DNA of 64,000 nucleotides from Opitutus sp. (GCA_024707325.1 JANPZY010000001.1:1546001-1610000), one strand, 5' to 3'. Shown: positions 1 through 9,078, counted from the first letter of the stretch. Program-made: numbers and translations. Notes: generated by a model from the letters alone, not told the origin.

Positions 1-1091
1 CGACCGTGGTGTAGTCGGGCACGGCGGCGGCCTTGAAGAGGCGCGTCTGCGTGACCTGACCCACGAAACGATGCGCGGCGAAGGGCAGATCGAGTTCGGC
101 AACGAGGCCGACCTTGCCGATGTGTTGATCCACCACTTTGTCGAATTCGTAGCCTTCGAAATCGAGCGGGATGCCGTGGAAAGTAGAGCCCATGAGAGCG
201 CCGCCGAGGCGAAGGTCGTCCGTGATTTCGCGCATCACGTTGACCGCGCCGCCCCAAGTGTAGACCGCGCCGCCGGCAGCGAGGTTTTCCGAGCCGCGAA
301 GGGCCGCGCCGGTGAAGAATGTCGCGCGAGAGTGCCAGCGGTTTTCCTCTTCATAGGGGATCAGGTCGCGCGAAATCGCGCCGGCCACACCGGCTCGAAA
401 ATCTCGGCGTCGCCGGTTTCAGCGTAGTTCATCGGCGCGAGCAGCGTGAGGTAGGTGCGTTCGGAGGCGCGGTAGCCGATCTCCGGATCGAGCGCGAGCA
501 CGCGACCGCTCAGCCGTCCGGAGTGCCACCAGCTCTCGCGGGGTTGGAGACTCACGTGGGTGCGTTGCTCCCGGTCGAGGTGGGAGGGCGAACGCGGCAG
601 GCCGAAGCTGTTGAAAAACGTGCCCGCGAGGAGCGCGGTGGTGGCGTTGGGATTTCCGTCGGTCACGCCGGCGGAGGAGCGTTTGTTCACGACGCGGCGA
701 AAACGCGCGAACTCGCGGCCGCCTTCGTTCTTGATCCACTTGGACACTGCGTTTTGCAGCTGCGCGGGAGTGTTGCCGGTGAAGGTGTGGACATAGCCGG
801 TCGAAGGAATGCGGAGCGTCGCGGTGTTCCCCTCGAATGTGACGCTGACGCCCAACGCGCGAGGCAGGCCGAGGTAATCAATGTCGGCGGTGATCGGGCG
901 GTCTTTGAACGCGGCGAACTCGTTCTGTTTACCGACGAGCGCGGAGATGAGATCCATGACGTCGCTGCCGCCCACGTGGATCGAAAGCGGAGGATCGGAG
1001 TGGGTCGTCACATCGACCACAATCGGTTGCGCGCGCAGGCACGCGGAGAGCGCGAGTAAGGAGAAAAAAGGCGGAAGCGATCCATGGACAT
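1..1091 (-). CDS. Probable outer-membrane/exported protein, 3' end cut by the window edge, two frame breaks
   Basis: Not recognised as a named family. The frame reads from 1091 toward the left edge and is not finished there. The N-terminus is a signal peptide (MSMDRFRLF, then a LLALSACLRA core) only if one base is added to the run of six A at 1064-1069. A second break lies near 365-385: before it the protein reads to LLAPMNYAETGDAEIFEP, and after it a different frame continues with GVAGAISRDLIPYEEENRW. The C-terminal part has alternating aromatic and Gly-rich strands such as GGALMGSTFHG, which fits a beta-barrel protein. Both breaks look like single missing bases. Role unknown. Confidence 0.5.
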
Positions 1092-1223
1092 GAAGCGGTG
1101 CAGCAAATGGTTCGCCAATGGCGAGGCGAGTGGAAAGGCCAGGCGGAACGGATTAACACAGCGTTTACTGGACTGCGGGCAAACGCACTTGCGGGTTTTT
1201 TGCCGAAAAGACACGTTCGCCGC

Positions 1224-1643
1224 ATGATACGCGTCTGCCGGGCGGTGTTGATGATCGGATTGCTCGTGCTGGGCACTGCGCTTCGCGTCGAAGCCGCGGC
1301 CGGCCCGTCGGACGAACCCGAGCGCAAGATCGAAGGCTTCGTGATCGAGCGTCCTGGCGGCGGTTTTCTCGGTGTGCAGATCGTGGACGCCCGTTTCGTG
1401 GTGGCGTTCTACGATGCGGATCAGGAACGGGTCGCGCCGGACGTCGCGCGGGCCGTGCTCCGCTGGCCGGTGCGTTACCAGCCGGCGGATGAGCGTCTGG
1501 TGCTGAACCGGTCGGCCGACGGCACGGTGCTGACTTCGGCGCGCGTGATTCGGCCGCCGCATTCGTTTCGGTTGAGCCTCGCGCTGTTCGTCGAAGGGTC
1601 GGCCGAAGCGTTGGAAAGTTATACGGTCAATTTCTCGCCCTGA
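1224..1643 (+). CDS. Secreted hypothetical protein, 139 aa
   Basis: The chosen ATG at 1224 gives a clear signal peptide (MIRVCRAVLMIGLLVLGTAL, cleavage likely after RVEAAA). Upstream in-frame starts would bury this segment. The mature part of about 110 residues looks like a small beta-rich domain (GFVIERPGGGFLGVQIVD), with no cysteines and no motif I recognise. It ends 62 bases before ribB on the same strand, so it may be co-transcribed, but nothing links it to riboflavin synthesis. Function unknown. Confidence 0.6.
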   Translation: MIRVCRAVLMIGLLVLGTALRVEAAAGPSDEPERKIEGFVIERPGGGFLGVQIVDARFVVAFYDADQERVAPDVARAVLRWPVRYQPADERLVLNRSADGTVLTSARVIRPPHSFRLSLALFVEGSAEALESYTVNFSP

Positions 1644-1705
1644 AGTTGCACGCGCGTGGCCGCTGGCCGGTTGACAGGTCGCTGCCGGGACGAGAGTTTT
1701 GCGGA

Positions 1706-2809
1706 ATGTCTGGTTCCTTGCATGGGCAGTTCGACTCGGTGGAGTCAGCGATCGCGGATATCGCCGCGGGACGACTGATCATCGTGACGGATGACGAAGA
1801 TCGCGAAAACGAAGGCGATCTGATCATGGCCGCGTGCAAGGCCACGCCGGAGACGGTCAACATGATGATCCGCTACTGCAGCGGCATCGTGTGCGTGCCG
1901 ACGGTGGACCCGCAGTTACGCCGTCTGGGCCTCGGCCCGATGGTGCAACAGAATCGCGAAGTGCAGCGCACCGATTTCACGGTGACCGTCGACGCCGCGG
2001 AAGGCATCACGACGGGCATCAGCGCCTACGATCGCACGCAGACGATTCGCATCCTCGCCGACCCGCAGGCGCGGCCGGAGCAACTCGTGCAACCGGGCCA
2101 TGTTTTCCCGCTGCGCTCGCGTCCGGGTGGCGTGCTCGAGCGCGCCGGCCACACGGAAGCGGCGGTCGATCTCGCGACGCTCGCCGGCCTGCCGCCCGCG
2201 GGTGTTTTGTGCGAACTGGTCAATGACGACGGCACCGTGCAGCGTTTGCCCGAGCTCGTGGAGTTCAAGCATCGCTTCGGGCTCAAGATGATCTCGATCG
2301 CGCAGCTCATCGAGTATCGGGCGAAGCGCGACCAGCTCGTGGAGCTCGTGTGCACGCAGCCGTTCCCGTCGGAGTTCGGCGATTTCGTGCTGCATGTTTT
2401 CCGCAGCAAACTCGACAACCGCCACCACCTCGCGCTCGCGATGGGCGCGCTCGGCCCGGAGCCGACGCTGGTGCGCGTGCAAAGCGAGAATCTGCTCGGC
2501 GACGTGTTTCGCCTGCGCGGCTTGGAAACGCACGCGACGCTCGCCGGCTCGCTCGAAGCCATCGCCCGCGAAGGCCGCGGCGTGGTCCTCTACATGGAGC
2601 ACGCCAACGGCGGGGCCGAGCTTATCCAGCGCCTCATGGCGAAACCCGGCGAAGCACCGCCGCCGATGAGTTTCCGCGACTACGGCATCGGCGCGCAGAT
2701 CCTCGCCAAACTGGGCCTCAGCAAGATCCGGCTGCTCTCGAAGAGTAACCGACGCGTCGTCGGCCTCGATGGGCACGGCCTCGAGATCGTGGAGCAGGTG
2801 CCGCTCTGA
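1706..2809 (+). CDS. ribB: 3,4-dihydroxy-2-butanone-4-phosphate synthase with a degenerate GTP cyclohydrolase II-like domain
   Basis: It makes the four-carbon precursor of riboflavin from ribulose 5-phosphate. Residues about 10-205 are a complete DHBP synthase domain: the DDEDRENEGDL acidic motif near residue 30, RTDFTVTVDA, GISAYDR and the RAGHTEAAVDL active-site segment. Residues about 210-365 align with RibA, but the zinc cysteines (normally SECxTGDxFxSxRCDCG) are absent; here the stretch reads SENLLGDVFRLRG. The RQEGRGIGL segment is also replaced. The C-terminal half is therefore unlikely to hydrolyse GTP, and a separate RibA must exist elsewhere. The start at 1706 was chosen because family similarity begins there. 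ribH follows 77 bases downstream. Confidence 0.9.
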   Translation: MSGSLHGQFDSVESAIADIAAGRLIIVTDDEDRENEGDLIMAACKATPETVNMMIRYCSGIVCVPTVDPQLRRLGLGPMVQQNREVQRTDFTVTVDAAEGITTGISAYDRTQTIRILADPQARPEQLVQPGHVFPLRSRPGGVLERAGHTEAAVDLATLAGLPPAGVLCELVNDDGTVQRLPELVEFKHRFGLKMISIAQLIEYRAKRDQLVELVCTQPFPSEFGDFVLHVFRSKLDNRHHLALAMGALGPEPTLVRVQSENLLGDVFRLRGLETHATLAGSLEAIAREGRGVVLYMEHANGGAELIQRLMAKPGEAPPPMSFRDYGIGAQILAKLGLSKIRLLSKSNRRVVGLDGHGLEIVEQVPL

Positions 2810-2886
2810 GCGCGCGATTTCCCATTTGCGCCAGCTCGCGACGTTTCCCCAAATCGAACCTTTTTCCTCCCGTTTCCGTTCACGCC

Positions 2887-3361
2887 ATGAGTCTTGAAGC
2901 TCCTACTTCCGCTGTTGTTTCCGGTGCCGCTTTCTCGGTTGGCATCGTGGCCGCGCGTTTCAACCAGGAGCTCGTCGACGCGCTCCTCGAGCGCGTGCTC
3001 GCCGGCTTGCGCGCCGCGGGTGTGAAGGGAACGCAAGATCGAGGTCGTGCGCGTGCCCGGTTCGCACGAGGTGCCGTGGGCGGCACACGCGCTCGCGAAG
3101 CGTCGCGGTCGCGATGTCGTGATCGGTCTCGGTGTCTTGATCGCGGGCGACACGAATCACCACGAGATGGTCGGCGACAGCGTCTCGCATGCGCTGCAAC
3201 ACGTCGCGATCACGACCGGCGTGCCGGTGATCAACGGCGTGATCGTTGCCAACACGCGTGCGCAGGCGGTCGCTCGGACCGCCGGCAAGATCGACCGCGG
3301 AGCGGAGTTCGCCGCCGCCGCGCTTGAGATGGCCGCCTTGAAGCGAAAGGTTTCCCGATGA
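2887..3361 (+). CDS. ribH: 6,7-dimethyl-8-ribityllumazine synthase (one-base frame break)
   Basis: Lumazine synthase joins the RibB product with the pyrimidine intermediate in the penultimate step of riboflavin synthesis. The N-terminal part in one frame carries the VGIVAARFNQELVDALLER motif. The remainder is in another frame and carries VPGSHEVPWAA, GVLIAGDTNHHEMV and GVPVINGVI. Removing one G from GGG near 3028-3030 restores AAGVKERKIEVVRVPGS, so this is almost surely a one-base insertion in the sequence. The reconstructed length is about 157 residues, normal for RibH. Its stop overlaps the nusB start (ATGA at 3358-3361). Confidence 0.9.
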
Positions 3362-3801
3362 GCAAAGCGCAGTTCGCCCAACGTCGCGACGGCCGTGTGG
3401 CCGCGCTCCAATATCTTTTCGCGTGGAGTCTGAATTCTCCGCGCAATCTCACCGACGATCTCCGGGTCTTCTTCGAGAACCTCGAGCATCCGCGTGATTA
3501 CTACTCGTTCGGCGAGGAGCTGATCCACGGTGTCATCGAGCACTGCGAAGAGATCGACGGCCACATCCGCACGCTCGCGCAGAACTGGGAGTTCGACCGT
3601 ATCGCGAAGATCGACCTGGCGATCCTGCGTCTGGCGATCTTCGAAATGAAGCATCGCAAGGACATCCCGCCGGTCGTCTCGATCAACGAAGCGATCGACC
3701 TCTCGAAACAGTTCTCCAACGCGGACGCCAAACGCTTCATCAACGGCATCCTCGACCGCCTGAAAGACCAGCTCGGCCGCGACGCCCGCAAGGCGGAGTG
3801 A
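3358..3801 (+). CDS. nusB: Transcription antitermination protein NusB
   Basis: NusB (147 aa) binds boxA RNA with S10 to suppress termination in rRNA operons. The sequence starts with the usual basic helix (QRRDGRVAALQYLFAW). It keeps the C-terminal signature, FDRIAKIDLAILRLAIFEM followed by PPVVSINEAIDLSKQFS and KRFINGILDRL. The start overlaps the ribH stop by four bases; ribH-nusB coupling is common in bacteria and supports a riboflavin/nus operon. Confidence 0.95.
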   Translation: MSKAQFAQRRDGRVAALQYLFAWSLNSPRNLTDDLRVFFENLEHPRDYYSFGEELIHGVIEHCEEIDGHIRTLAQNWEFDRIAKIDLAILRLAIFEMKHRKDIPPVVSINEAIDLSKQFSNADAKRFINGILDRLKDQLGRDARKAE

Positions 3802-3815
3802 GGCAGAGGCTGCTT

Positions 3816-4241
3816 ATCTGGAACTCAGGAAATCAGGATGTCCGAACTTGGTAACAAGGAGTTGAGCGCACGCGTGATCGAAGCTGCGATCAAAGTGCAT
3901 CGAGTTCTTGGTCCTGGGTTCATCGAGTCCGTTTACGAAAACGCGTTGAGTCACGAACTCCGGCAGCGCGGGATCGCTTTCGAGCGCCAGAAGGCGGTGA
4001 AGTTATTTTACGACGGAGTGGAGGTCGGTGAGCACCGGCTCGATCTTCTGGTCGAGGGACAGCTGCTCGTGGAACTGAAGGCTGTGAAAGCCATGGAAGA
4101 TATTTTTTTCGCGGTGGGCCGCTCGTATATGAAGGCGATCGACGTTCAGGACGGTTTGCTCCTCAACTTTGCGAGCATGCCGCTCACGGTGCGAAGAATC
4201 GGACGGGAGTGGAACCACACCTGATTTCCTGAGTTCCAGAT
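3816..4241. mobile_element. Single-gene cassette bounded by a perfect 22-bp inverted repeat
   Basis: Bases 3816-3837 (beginning ATCTGGAACTCAGG) are the exact reverse complement of 4220-4241. The left arm ends directly before the ATG of the GxxExxY gene at 3838, and the right arm covers its stop codon at 4222-4224. The match stops precisely at 22 bp on both sides. No flanking direct repeat of target-duplication type is visible, and no transposase is encoded. The arrangement splits the otherwise familiar nusB-ftsY neighbourhood. I infer a small insertion; an RNA-level role of a long-range hairpin is the alternative. Confidence 0.6.
3838..4224 (+). CDS. GxxExxY family protein
   Basis: The 128-residue protein shows the family signature GPGFIESVYENAL near residues 25-37, followed by ELRQRGIAFERQK and the nuclease-like core HRLDLLVEGQLLVELKAV. 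The pattern D...ExK (DLLVEGQLLVELK) resembles the PD-(D/E)XK fold, which has been suggested for this family. No function is established. It sits alone inside a 22-bp inverted repeat between nusB and ftsY. Confidence 0.85.
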   Translation: MSELGNKELSARVIEAAIKVHRVLGPGFIESVYENALSHELRQRGIAFERQKAVKLFYDGVEVGEHRLDLLVEGQLLVELKAVKAMEDIFFAVGRSYMKAIDVQDGLLLNFASMPLTVRRIGREWNHT

Positions 4242-4248
4242 TACACTC

Positions 4249-5202
4249 ATGTTCGGTCTCTTTAAAAAATTCAAAGAAGGCTTCTCGAAGACGGTCTCGG
4301 CCATCGCGTCGAAAACCCGCGGGCTTTTCGGCGGGCGAAAGATCGATGCGGCGTCGCTCGACGAACTCGAGGAAGCGCTGTTCACCGCCGATTTCGGCGT
4401 GGAGACGACCGGGGAGATTCTGGGCGAGATCAAGAAAGCCTACGCCAAGGACAAAGACCTGCAGGGCCGCCAGGCCGCCGAGATCGGCAGCGCCGTGTTG
4501 AAGCGCGTTCTCTCCGGCTCCGAGGGCAACATCGACCTCGCCGCGGGCACGCCGTCCGACGCCGCTTCTGCGACGGGAAAAATTCCCACCGTGATCGTGA
4601 TGATCGGGGTGAACGGTTCCGGCAAAACCACGACGACCGCGAAGCTTGCGTGGAAGCTGAAGCAGGAAGGCAAGTCCGTGGTCGTGGCCGCGTGCGACAC
4701 GTTTCGCGCTGCGGCGGTCGAGCAGCTCAAGTCCTGGGCGCAGCGGCTCGATCTCGAAATCATCGCGAGTCACACCGGCGCGGATGCCGCGGCGGTGGCG
4801 TTCGACGCGTTGCAGGCGGCGAAGAGCCGCAACCGCGATTTCCTCATCGTCGATACCGCCGGCCGTCTGCACACGAAGAGCAACCTCATGGAGGAACTCG
4901 CGAAGATTAAGCGCGTGATGCAGAAGCTCGAACCCTCCGCGCCGCATCACTCGTGGCTCGTCGTCGACGGTTCGCTCGGCAGCAACTCGATCGAGCAGGC
5001 GAAGATTTTCCACAAGAGTTTCGGTCTCACCGGACTCATCGTGACGAAGCTCGACGGCACCAGCCGCGGCGGCGCGATCGTCGGCATCTGGCGCGAGCTC
5101 AAGCTGCCGATCTATTTCGTGGGCCTCGGCGAGCAGCCGGAAGACCTGCAGCCGTTCAGCGCCGAAAACTACGCCAAGGCCGTTTTCGGTCTCGAAGACT
5201 GA
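4249..5202 (+). CDS. ftsY: Signal recognition particle receptor FtsY
   Basis: FtsY (317 aa) is the membrane-associated GTPase that receives SRP-ribosome complexes for co-translational insertion of membrane proteins. An amphipathic basic start (FGLFKKFKEGFSK) precedes the N domain. The P-loop GVNGSGKTTTTAKLA lies near residue 120, DTFRAAAVEQLK near 150, DTAGR near 201 and TKLDGTSRGG near 265. The long acidic A domain of enterobacterial FtsY is missing, as in many phyla. It is convergent with the TonB receptor gene, with only 40 bases between the stops. Confidence 0.96.
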   Translation: MFGLFKKFKEGFSKTVSAIASKTRGLFGGRKIDAASLDELEEALFTADFGVETTGEILGEIKKAYAKDKDLQGRQAAEIGSAVLKRVLSGSEGNIDLAAGTPSDAASATGKIPTVIVMIGVNGSGKTTTTAKLAWKLKQEGKSVVVAACDTFRAAAVEQLKSWAQRLDLEIIASHTGADAAAVAFDALQAAKSRNRDFLIVDTAGRLHTKSNLMEELAKIKRVMQKLEPSAPHHSWLVVDGSLGSNSIEQAKIFHKSFGLTGLIVTKLDGTSRGGAIVGIWRELKLPIYFVGLGEQPEDLQPFSAENYAKAVFGLED

Positions 5203-5242
5203 TCAAGTCGCCGGCGCTCGAATCCCGGAGTGGAGCGGCGGT

Positions 5243-7390
5243 TTAGAAGGCCGCCTGCAATCCGACCACGAAGTTCCTGCCGGGCAGCGGCGCGATTTCC
5301 TTGAGAAAGGACGTGTGCACGCGTGCCTCCTCGTCCCCGAGGTTGGTGGCGCGCACGTAGAGTTCACAGGTGGCACGACCGACCGCCCAACGATAGGCGG
5401 CAAACGCGCCCGCCAACGTGTAGCCTGACGTCGGTCGCTCAAGCGGCGCCACGCGTGTCTGTTTCTGCACGCGCTGCACGTCGGCTCCGAGCGTCCAAGG
5501 TCCACGCGCCCACGTGAGTCCCGCCTTCACGCGCGCCGGCGTGATGCGCGGCAGTGGCGTGGCGAGCGTGGTGTTTTGTGCGCGCACAAAATCGCCGCCG
5601 AGTGTCAGGTCGAGCTGGTCACGTGTGTCGTGCAGCAAATGCACCACGGCCTCGAGCTCGGCACCATAGAAGCGCGCGTCGTGCTGCGCGAAACGATACA
5701 CCGCGAGACCGCCGTGCTCGGCTTCGGGATCGTCGGGTGAAACAAACTCGAACTCGCCTTCGTGCTCCACCGCGACGAGCCCGGTCGGCTGTTCGTAGAT
5801 GTAGCCGTTGAAGCGATTCGCGAAGAGCGTCAGCGCGCCGGTCACGAAGCCCGTGCGTTTGCGCAAGGTCAGATCCACCGCGAGCGAGCGTTCGGCGCCG
5901 AGTCCGCGATCGCCGAGCTCGTAGGCGCCGGTGCCGACATGCGGTCCGTCCGCGAAAAGCTCCTGCGCGTTGGCCGCGCGTTCGTTGTGGGAGAGCGACG
6001 CGCCGAGCGTCCACGCGTCGTCGAGCGTCCACACCAGCCCCGTCGCTACGCTGGCGGTCGTGCGATCGCGTCCCGCGCCCGAGCCGTCGCGCAGGTCGAT
6101 CGTTTGTCGCTCGATACGCGCGCCGCCCTGCCAGTGCAGGGAGCCGAAATCGCGCTCCTCCAGAAGAAACACCGCGTGATTGTCCGTGCGCGAGGGCGGC
6201 AGAAACGCTTCCTCGCCGGACGCCTCGAAATCGCTCCGTCCGCCGTGCCAGCCGAACGTCCCGGTCACGGCGCCGATCGCATCGTGCAAAAATTCCACGC
6301 GTCCGTCGTAGCCGCGATTGCGGAAGATCGTGCCGATCTCGCCGTCCTCGATTTCGGCGTGACGATAGCGCGAGCTGCTGACTTTGAACCGTGTCTCGCG
6401 CACGAGGCCGAACGCGCGCGTGAGCGCGCCTTGGACATCGAGTCGGCGCTGTCTCAGATCGATGCGCACCGTGTGCTCGTCGCTTTCCTCCTCTTCGTCA
6501 TGCGCGTGTGCATGCGAGTGCGCGCCGCTCGGCACGCCGTAGAATGTGTTGTGTCCGCTGTAGACCAGACCGACGTAACCCGCCGAGCCGATGAAGCTCA
6601 CGCTCGCTGCGCCGCCATCCGCCGAAAGCTGGGTGTTGGGAATGAATCCATGCGGGTGCTCGTGCGGCGTTTCGCCATGCTCGTCGGCTTCTGCGTCTTC
6701 CTCGGCGCGGAGTTGCGCGCTCTCGGCGAAACCCGGAATGCGCACGTTGTTCGCGGTGCGACGATACCCATCCACGTGCCACGCGAGCGCGCCGTCACCG
6801 CCTTCGACGAGCGCGCCGCCACTCCTGCCGTCATCGACCGATGACACGCGGGTTTCCAGTCGCGCGTGCAGCGGCTCGTCGGGGCGCGTCGTGTGCACGC
6901 GATGGTCGATCACGTTGACCACGCCGCCGACCGCACTGCCGCCGTAGAGCAACGTTGCGGGACCGCGCACGACTTCGACGCGCTCGATCAGCATCGGATC
7001 GAGCGCCACGGCGTGATCCGGACTGATCACTGATGCGTCGCTCGTGCCCGAACCGCTGTTGAGGATGCGGATGCGATCCGCGCTCATGCCGCGGATCACC
7101 GGGCGACTCGCGCCCGGTCCGAAATACGTCGAGCTCACGCCCGGTTCGGCCGCGAGCAGTTCACCAAGCGCATTGGACTGCGCAAAGGTCAGGGCACGTC
7201 CCGCGAGCACGCTCGTGGGTTGTGCGATTTCGGCTTGGTCTCGCGCGTAGGGCGACGCCGTCACCACGACTTGATCGAGATGCACGGGATTGTCGGTGGT
7301 GCGCGTGGAGTGCGCCCAAGCCGTGGAGCAGACGAGGCCGCCGCAAAGTGCGAGTCGGCCGGAGAACGAAATATGAAAAGACGAAGACAT
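5243..7390 (-). CDS. TonB-dependent receptor, ZnuD-like (probable zinc uptake)
   Basis: This 715-residue outer-membrane receptor has a signal peptide, a TonB-box-like stretch (DQVVVTASPY near residue 40), a plug domain (RPVIRGMSADRIRIL, VRGPATLLYGGSAVGGVVNVID) and a 22-strand-type barrel ending in phenylalanine. Two external loops are rich in His and acidic residues (EHGETPHEHPHGF near 245; SHAHAHDEEEESDEH near 290), as in ZnuD zinc receptors. A COG0523 GTPase gene and a small His-containing membrane protein lie next to it, which supports zinc import under Zur-type control. No Zur box could be identified by eye. Copper or nickel are possible alternatives. Confidence 0.8.
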   Translation of the reverse strand: MSSSFHISFSGRLALCGGLVCSTAWAHSTRTTDNPVHLDQVVVTASPYARDQAEIAQPTSVLAGRALTFAQSNALGELLAAEPGVSSTYFGPGASRPVIRGMSADRIRILNSGSGTSDASVISPDHAVALDPMLIERVEVVRGPATLLYGGSAVGGVVNVIDHRVHTTRPDEPLHARLETRVSSVDDGRSGGALVEGGDGALAWHVDGYRRTANNVRIPGFAESAQLRAEEDAEADEHGETPHEHPHGFIPNTQLSADGGAASVSFIGSAGYVGLVYSGHNTFYGVPSGAHSHAHAHDEEEESDEHTVRIDLRQRRLDVQGALTRAFGLVRETRFKVSSSRYRHAEIEDGEIGTIFRNRGYDGRVEFLHDAIGAVTGTFGWHGGRSDFEASGEEAFLPPSRTDNHAVFLLEERDFGSLHWQGGARIERQTIDLRDGSGAGRDRTTASVATGLVWTLDDAWTLGASLSHNERAANAQELFADGPHVGTGAYELGDRGLGAERSLAVDLTLRKRTGFVTGALTLFANRFNGYIYEQPTGLVAVEHEGEFEFVSPDDPEAEHGGLAVYRFAQHDARFYGAELEAVVHLLHDTRDQLDLTLGGDFVRAQNTTLATPLPRITPARVKAGLTWARGPWTLGADVQRVQKQTRVAPLERPTSGYTLAGAFAAYRWAVGRATCELYVRATNLGDEEARVHTSFLKEIAPLPGRNFVVGLQAAF

Positions 7391-7482
7391 GGCGAATCAG
7401 GGAGGAAGGCACATCCCCGCGACGCGTGGTCGCAGGGCACGATACGCAGCCGTCCGCGCAGGGACGATGCGTTCAACTCAAC

Positions 7483-7806
7483 TCACTCCTGAATCGCTGG
7501 CGGACCTCGCTCGGGCTGCCGCAGATAGCACGGCTCCGTCAAAAAAATCTCACGCACCGTGACGCGTGCGAGTTCGCGTCCGAAAAGTCGGGGCACGGCT
7601 GCGAGCGCCGCTGCCACCGCGGCCGTGACGCCGCTCGCGAACATCACCACGGCGCAACCGTCCGCGTGCGGCACCGCGTGGTCGGCGTGCAACTCCGCGT
7701 GGATGCGCGGACTTGCAGCGGCAAGCACGAGGAAAAACACCAAGCCCGCGGACAGCGTCGCGACGAGACGGCGCGCGAAGTCGGAGTGGGTGGTGATCGG
7801 CAGCAT
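7483..7806 (-). CDS. Small membrane protein with periplasmic His/Cys segment
   Basis: The ATG at 7806 gives 107 residues: a cytoplasmic start, one hydrophobic segment (LVATLSAGLVFFLVLAAA), a His/Cys-bearing stretch (HAELHADHAVPHADGCA), and a second hydrophobic segment before a basic tail. The His-x-His pattern suggests metal binding, but I know no named family for it; it only loosely recalls DUF2946-type proteins. It lies 92 bases upstream of the ZnuD-like receptor on the same strand, so the two are probably one operon. It is divergent from the COG0523 GTPase gene across a 118-bp gap that likely carries both promoters. Confidence 0.6.
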   Translation of the reverse strand: MLPITTHSDFARRLVATLSAGLVFFLVLAAASPRIHAELHADHAVPHADGCAVVMFASGVTAAVAAALAAVPRLFGRELARVTVREIFLTEPCYLRQPERGPPAIQE

Positions 7807-7924
7807 GGGCGGGCGGACGCTGGGGATTGTGCCAGAGTCGTCAAGCGGCCGAACCGTTCGTCCGGCGATCTCGCCGCGCACGGATTGAGACTGGTCAATG
7901 CCCGTCGGGCGCATTGTTTTGGGC

Positions 7925-9076
7925 ATGATGTCCGCACAGAACCGTCCACCGCCACCCGTCACCGTGCTCAGCGGTTTCCTGGGGGCGGGCAAAACGACGC
8001 TGCTGCGGCACTTGCTCACGCAGGCGGACGGACGCCGCTGGGCCGCGGTCGTCAACGATGTCGCCGCGCTCAATCTCGATGCGCAAATCGTTTCCGAGTT
8101 CACCGTCGGCGCCGCGCGCACGGTCGCGTTGGGGAACGGTTGCGTGTGTTGCTCGATTCGCGACGAACTCGCCGAGACGCTCGCCGAACTCTGCGCGACG
8201 GGCGATTTCGATCACGTGCTCGTCGAAACGACGGGCGCGGCGGAAACACGTCCCATCGTGGATCTCTTTTTGCGGAAGAACGCCTTCGGTCGCAGCCTCG
8301 GTGATTTCGCGCGGCTCCATGCGATCGTCACCGTGATCGATGCGCGCATGTTTCTCGACGAACGGCGCAAGGCCTCGGAAGCCGGCGCGATCGCGCGCGG
8401 CCGCGAACCGTGGCTTGATCTCATGCTCGATCAAGCAGAGTGCGCCGACGTGCTCGTGCTCAACAAGTGCGATCTCGTCACTCCCATGGAGCGCACGAGC
8501 GTCGAGGACGAACTCCGCGCGCTGAATCCACGCGCGGAGATTTTTCCGGCGGAGCAGGGACAGCTTCCCGCCGAGCCCCTGCTCGACCGGCCGCGCTTCG
8601 ATCCCGCGGAAACGTTGCGTAGCGCACGCTGGATCAAGGTCCTCCAAGCCGCCGCGCCCGGTTCGCTCGTGCAGCGCCCCGCTTCGCGCGAGCACCGGCT
8701 TCACGGCGAGTTGCAAACCAGCATCTTCGCCGAGCGGGCGCCGTTCGTGCGCGCGCGTTTGCAGGCGTGGATCGAGCGGGGAGGATTGCGCGGGATCTTG
8801 CGCGCCAAGGGTTTCTTTTGGTGCGACGACACGCCGGCCGACATCGGATTTCTCTCCGTCGCCGGCGGGCGCGCGAAACTCGAGACCGTCGGCACGTGGG
8901 CCGCGGCCTTGCGTGAGCGTGGCATCATCGACGACGCTGAGATTCCCGCCGCCGCGCGCGCGCGATGGCAGGAGCCGTATGGCGATCGCCGGCAGGAACT
9001 CGTTTTTATTGGGGCAGGTTTCGACGAAGCGCGATTGCGCGCCGAGTTGACCGCCTGTTTGCAGGAGCCGAAGTGA
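7925..9076 (+). CDS. COG0523 (CobW-type) GTPase, probable zinc metallochaperone
   Basis: This is a G3E-family GTPase of about 383 residues. It shows the P-loop [11 protein letters not shown] near residue 24, the metal-site motif GNGCVCC (CxCC) near residue 77, VETTGAAE, and NKCDLV for guanine specificity. The C-terminal CobW_C domain follows. Such proteins deliver zinc or other metals to client enzymes, and many are induced by zinc starvation. Divergence from a ZnuD-like receptor operon supports zinc. Two adjacent ATG codons (7925, 7928) are possible starts. The DUF481 gene begins two bases after the stop, so the two are likely co-transcribed. Confidence 0.87.
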   Translation: MMSAQNRPPPPVTVLSGFLGAGKTTLLRHLLTQADGRRWAAVVNDVAALNLDAQIVSEFTVGAARTVALGNGCVCCSIRDELAETLAELCATGDFDHVLVETTGAAETRPIVDLFLRKNAFGRSLGDFARLHAIVTVIDARMFLDERRKASEAGAIARGREPWLDLMLDQAECADVLVLNKCDLVTPMERTSVEDELRALNPRAEIFPAEQGQLPAEPLLDRPRFDPAETLRSARWIKVLQAAAPGSLVQRPASREHRLHGELQTSIFAERAPFVRARLQAWIERGGLRGILRAKGFFWCDDTPADIGFLSVAGGRAKLETVGTWAAALRERGIIDDAEIPAAARARWQEPYGDRRQELVFIGAGFDEARLRAELTACLQEPK

Positions 9077-9078
9077 CT

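Noticed and set aside
319..1059. Long plus-strand reading frame opposite the first gene
   Set aside because: The minus strand carries a signal peptide and barrel-like protein; the plus frame is Arg/Ala/Gly-rich with no motif, typical of the antisense of GC-rich coding DNA.
1644..1705. FMN riboswitch ahead of ribB
   Set aside because: The gap is only 62 bases and lacks the conserved RFN-element sequences.
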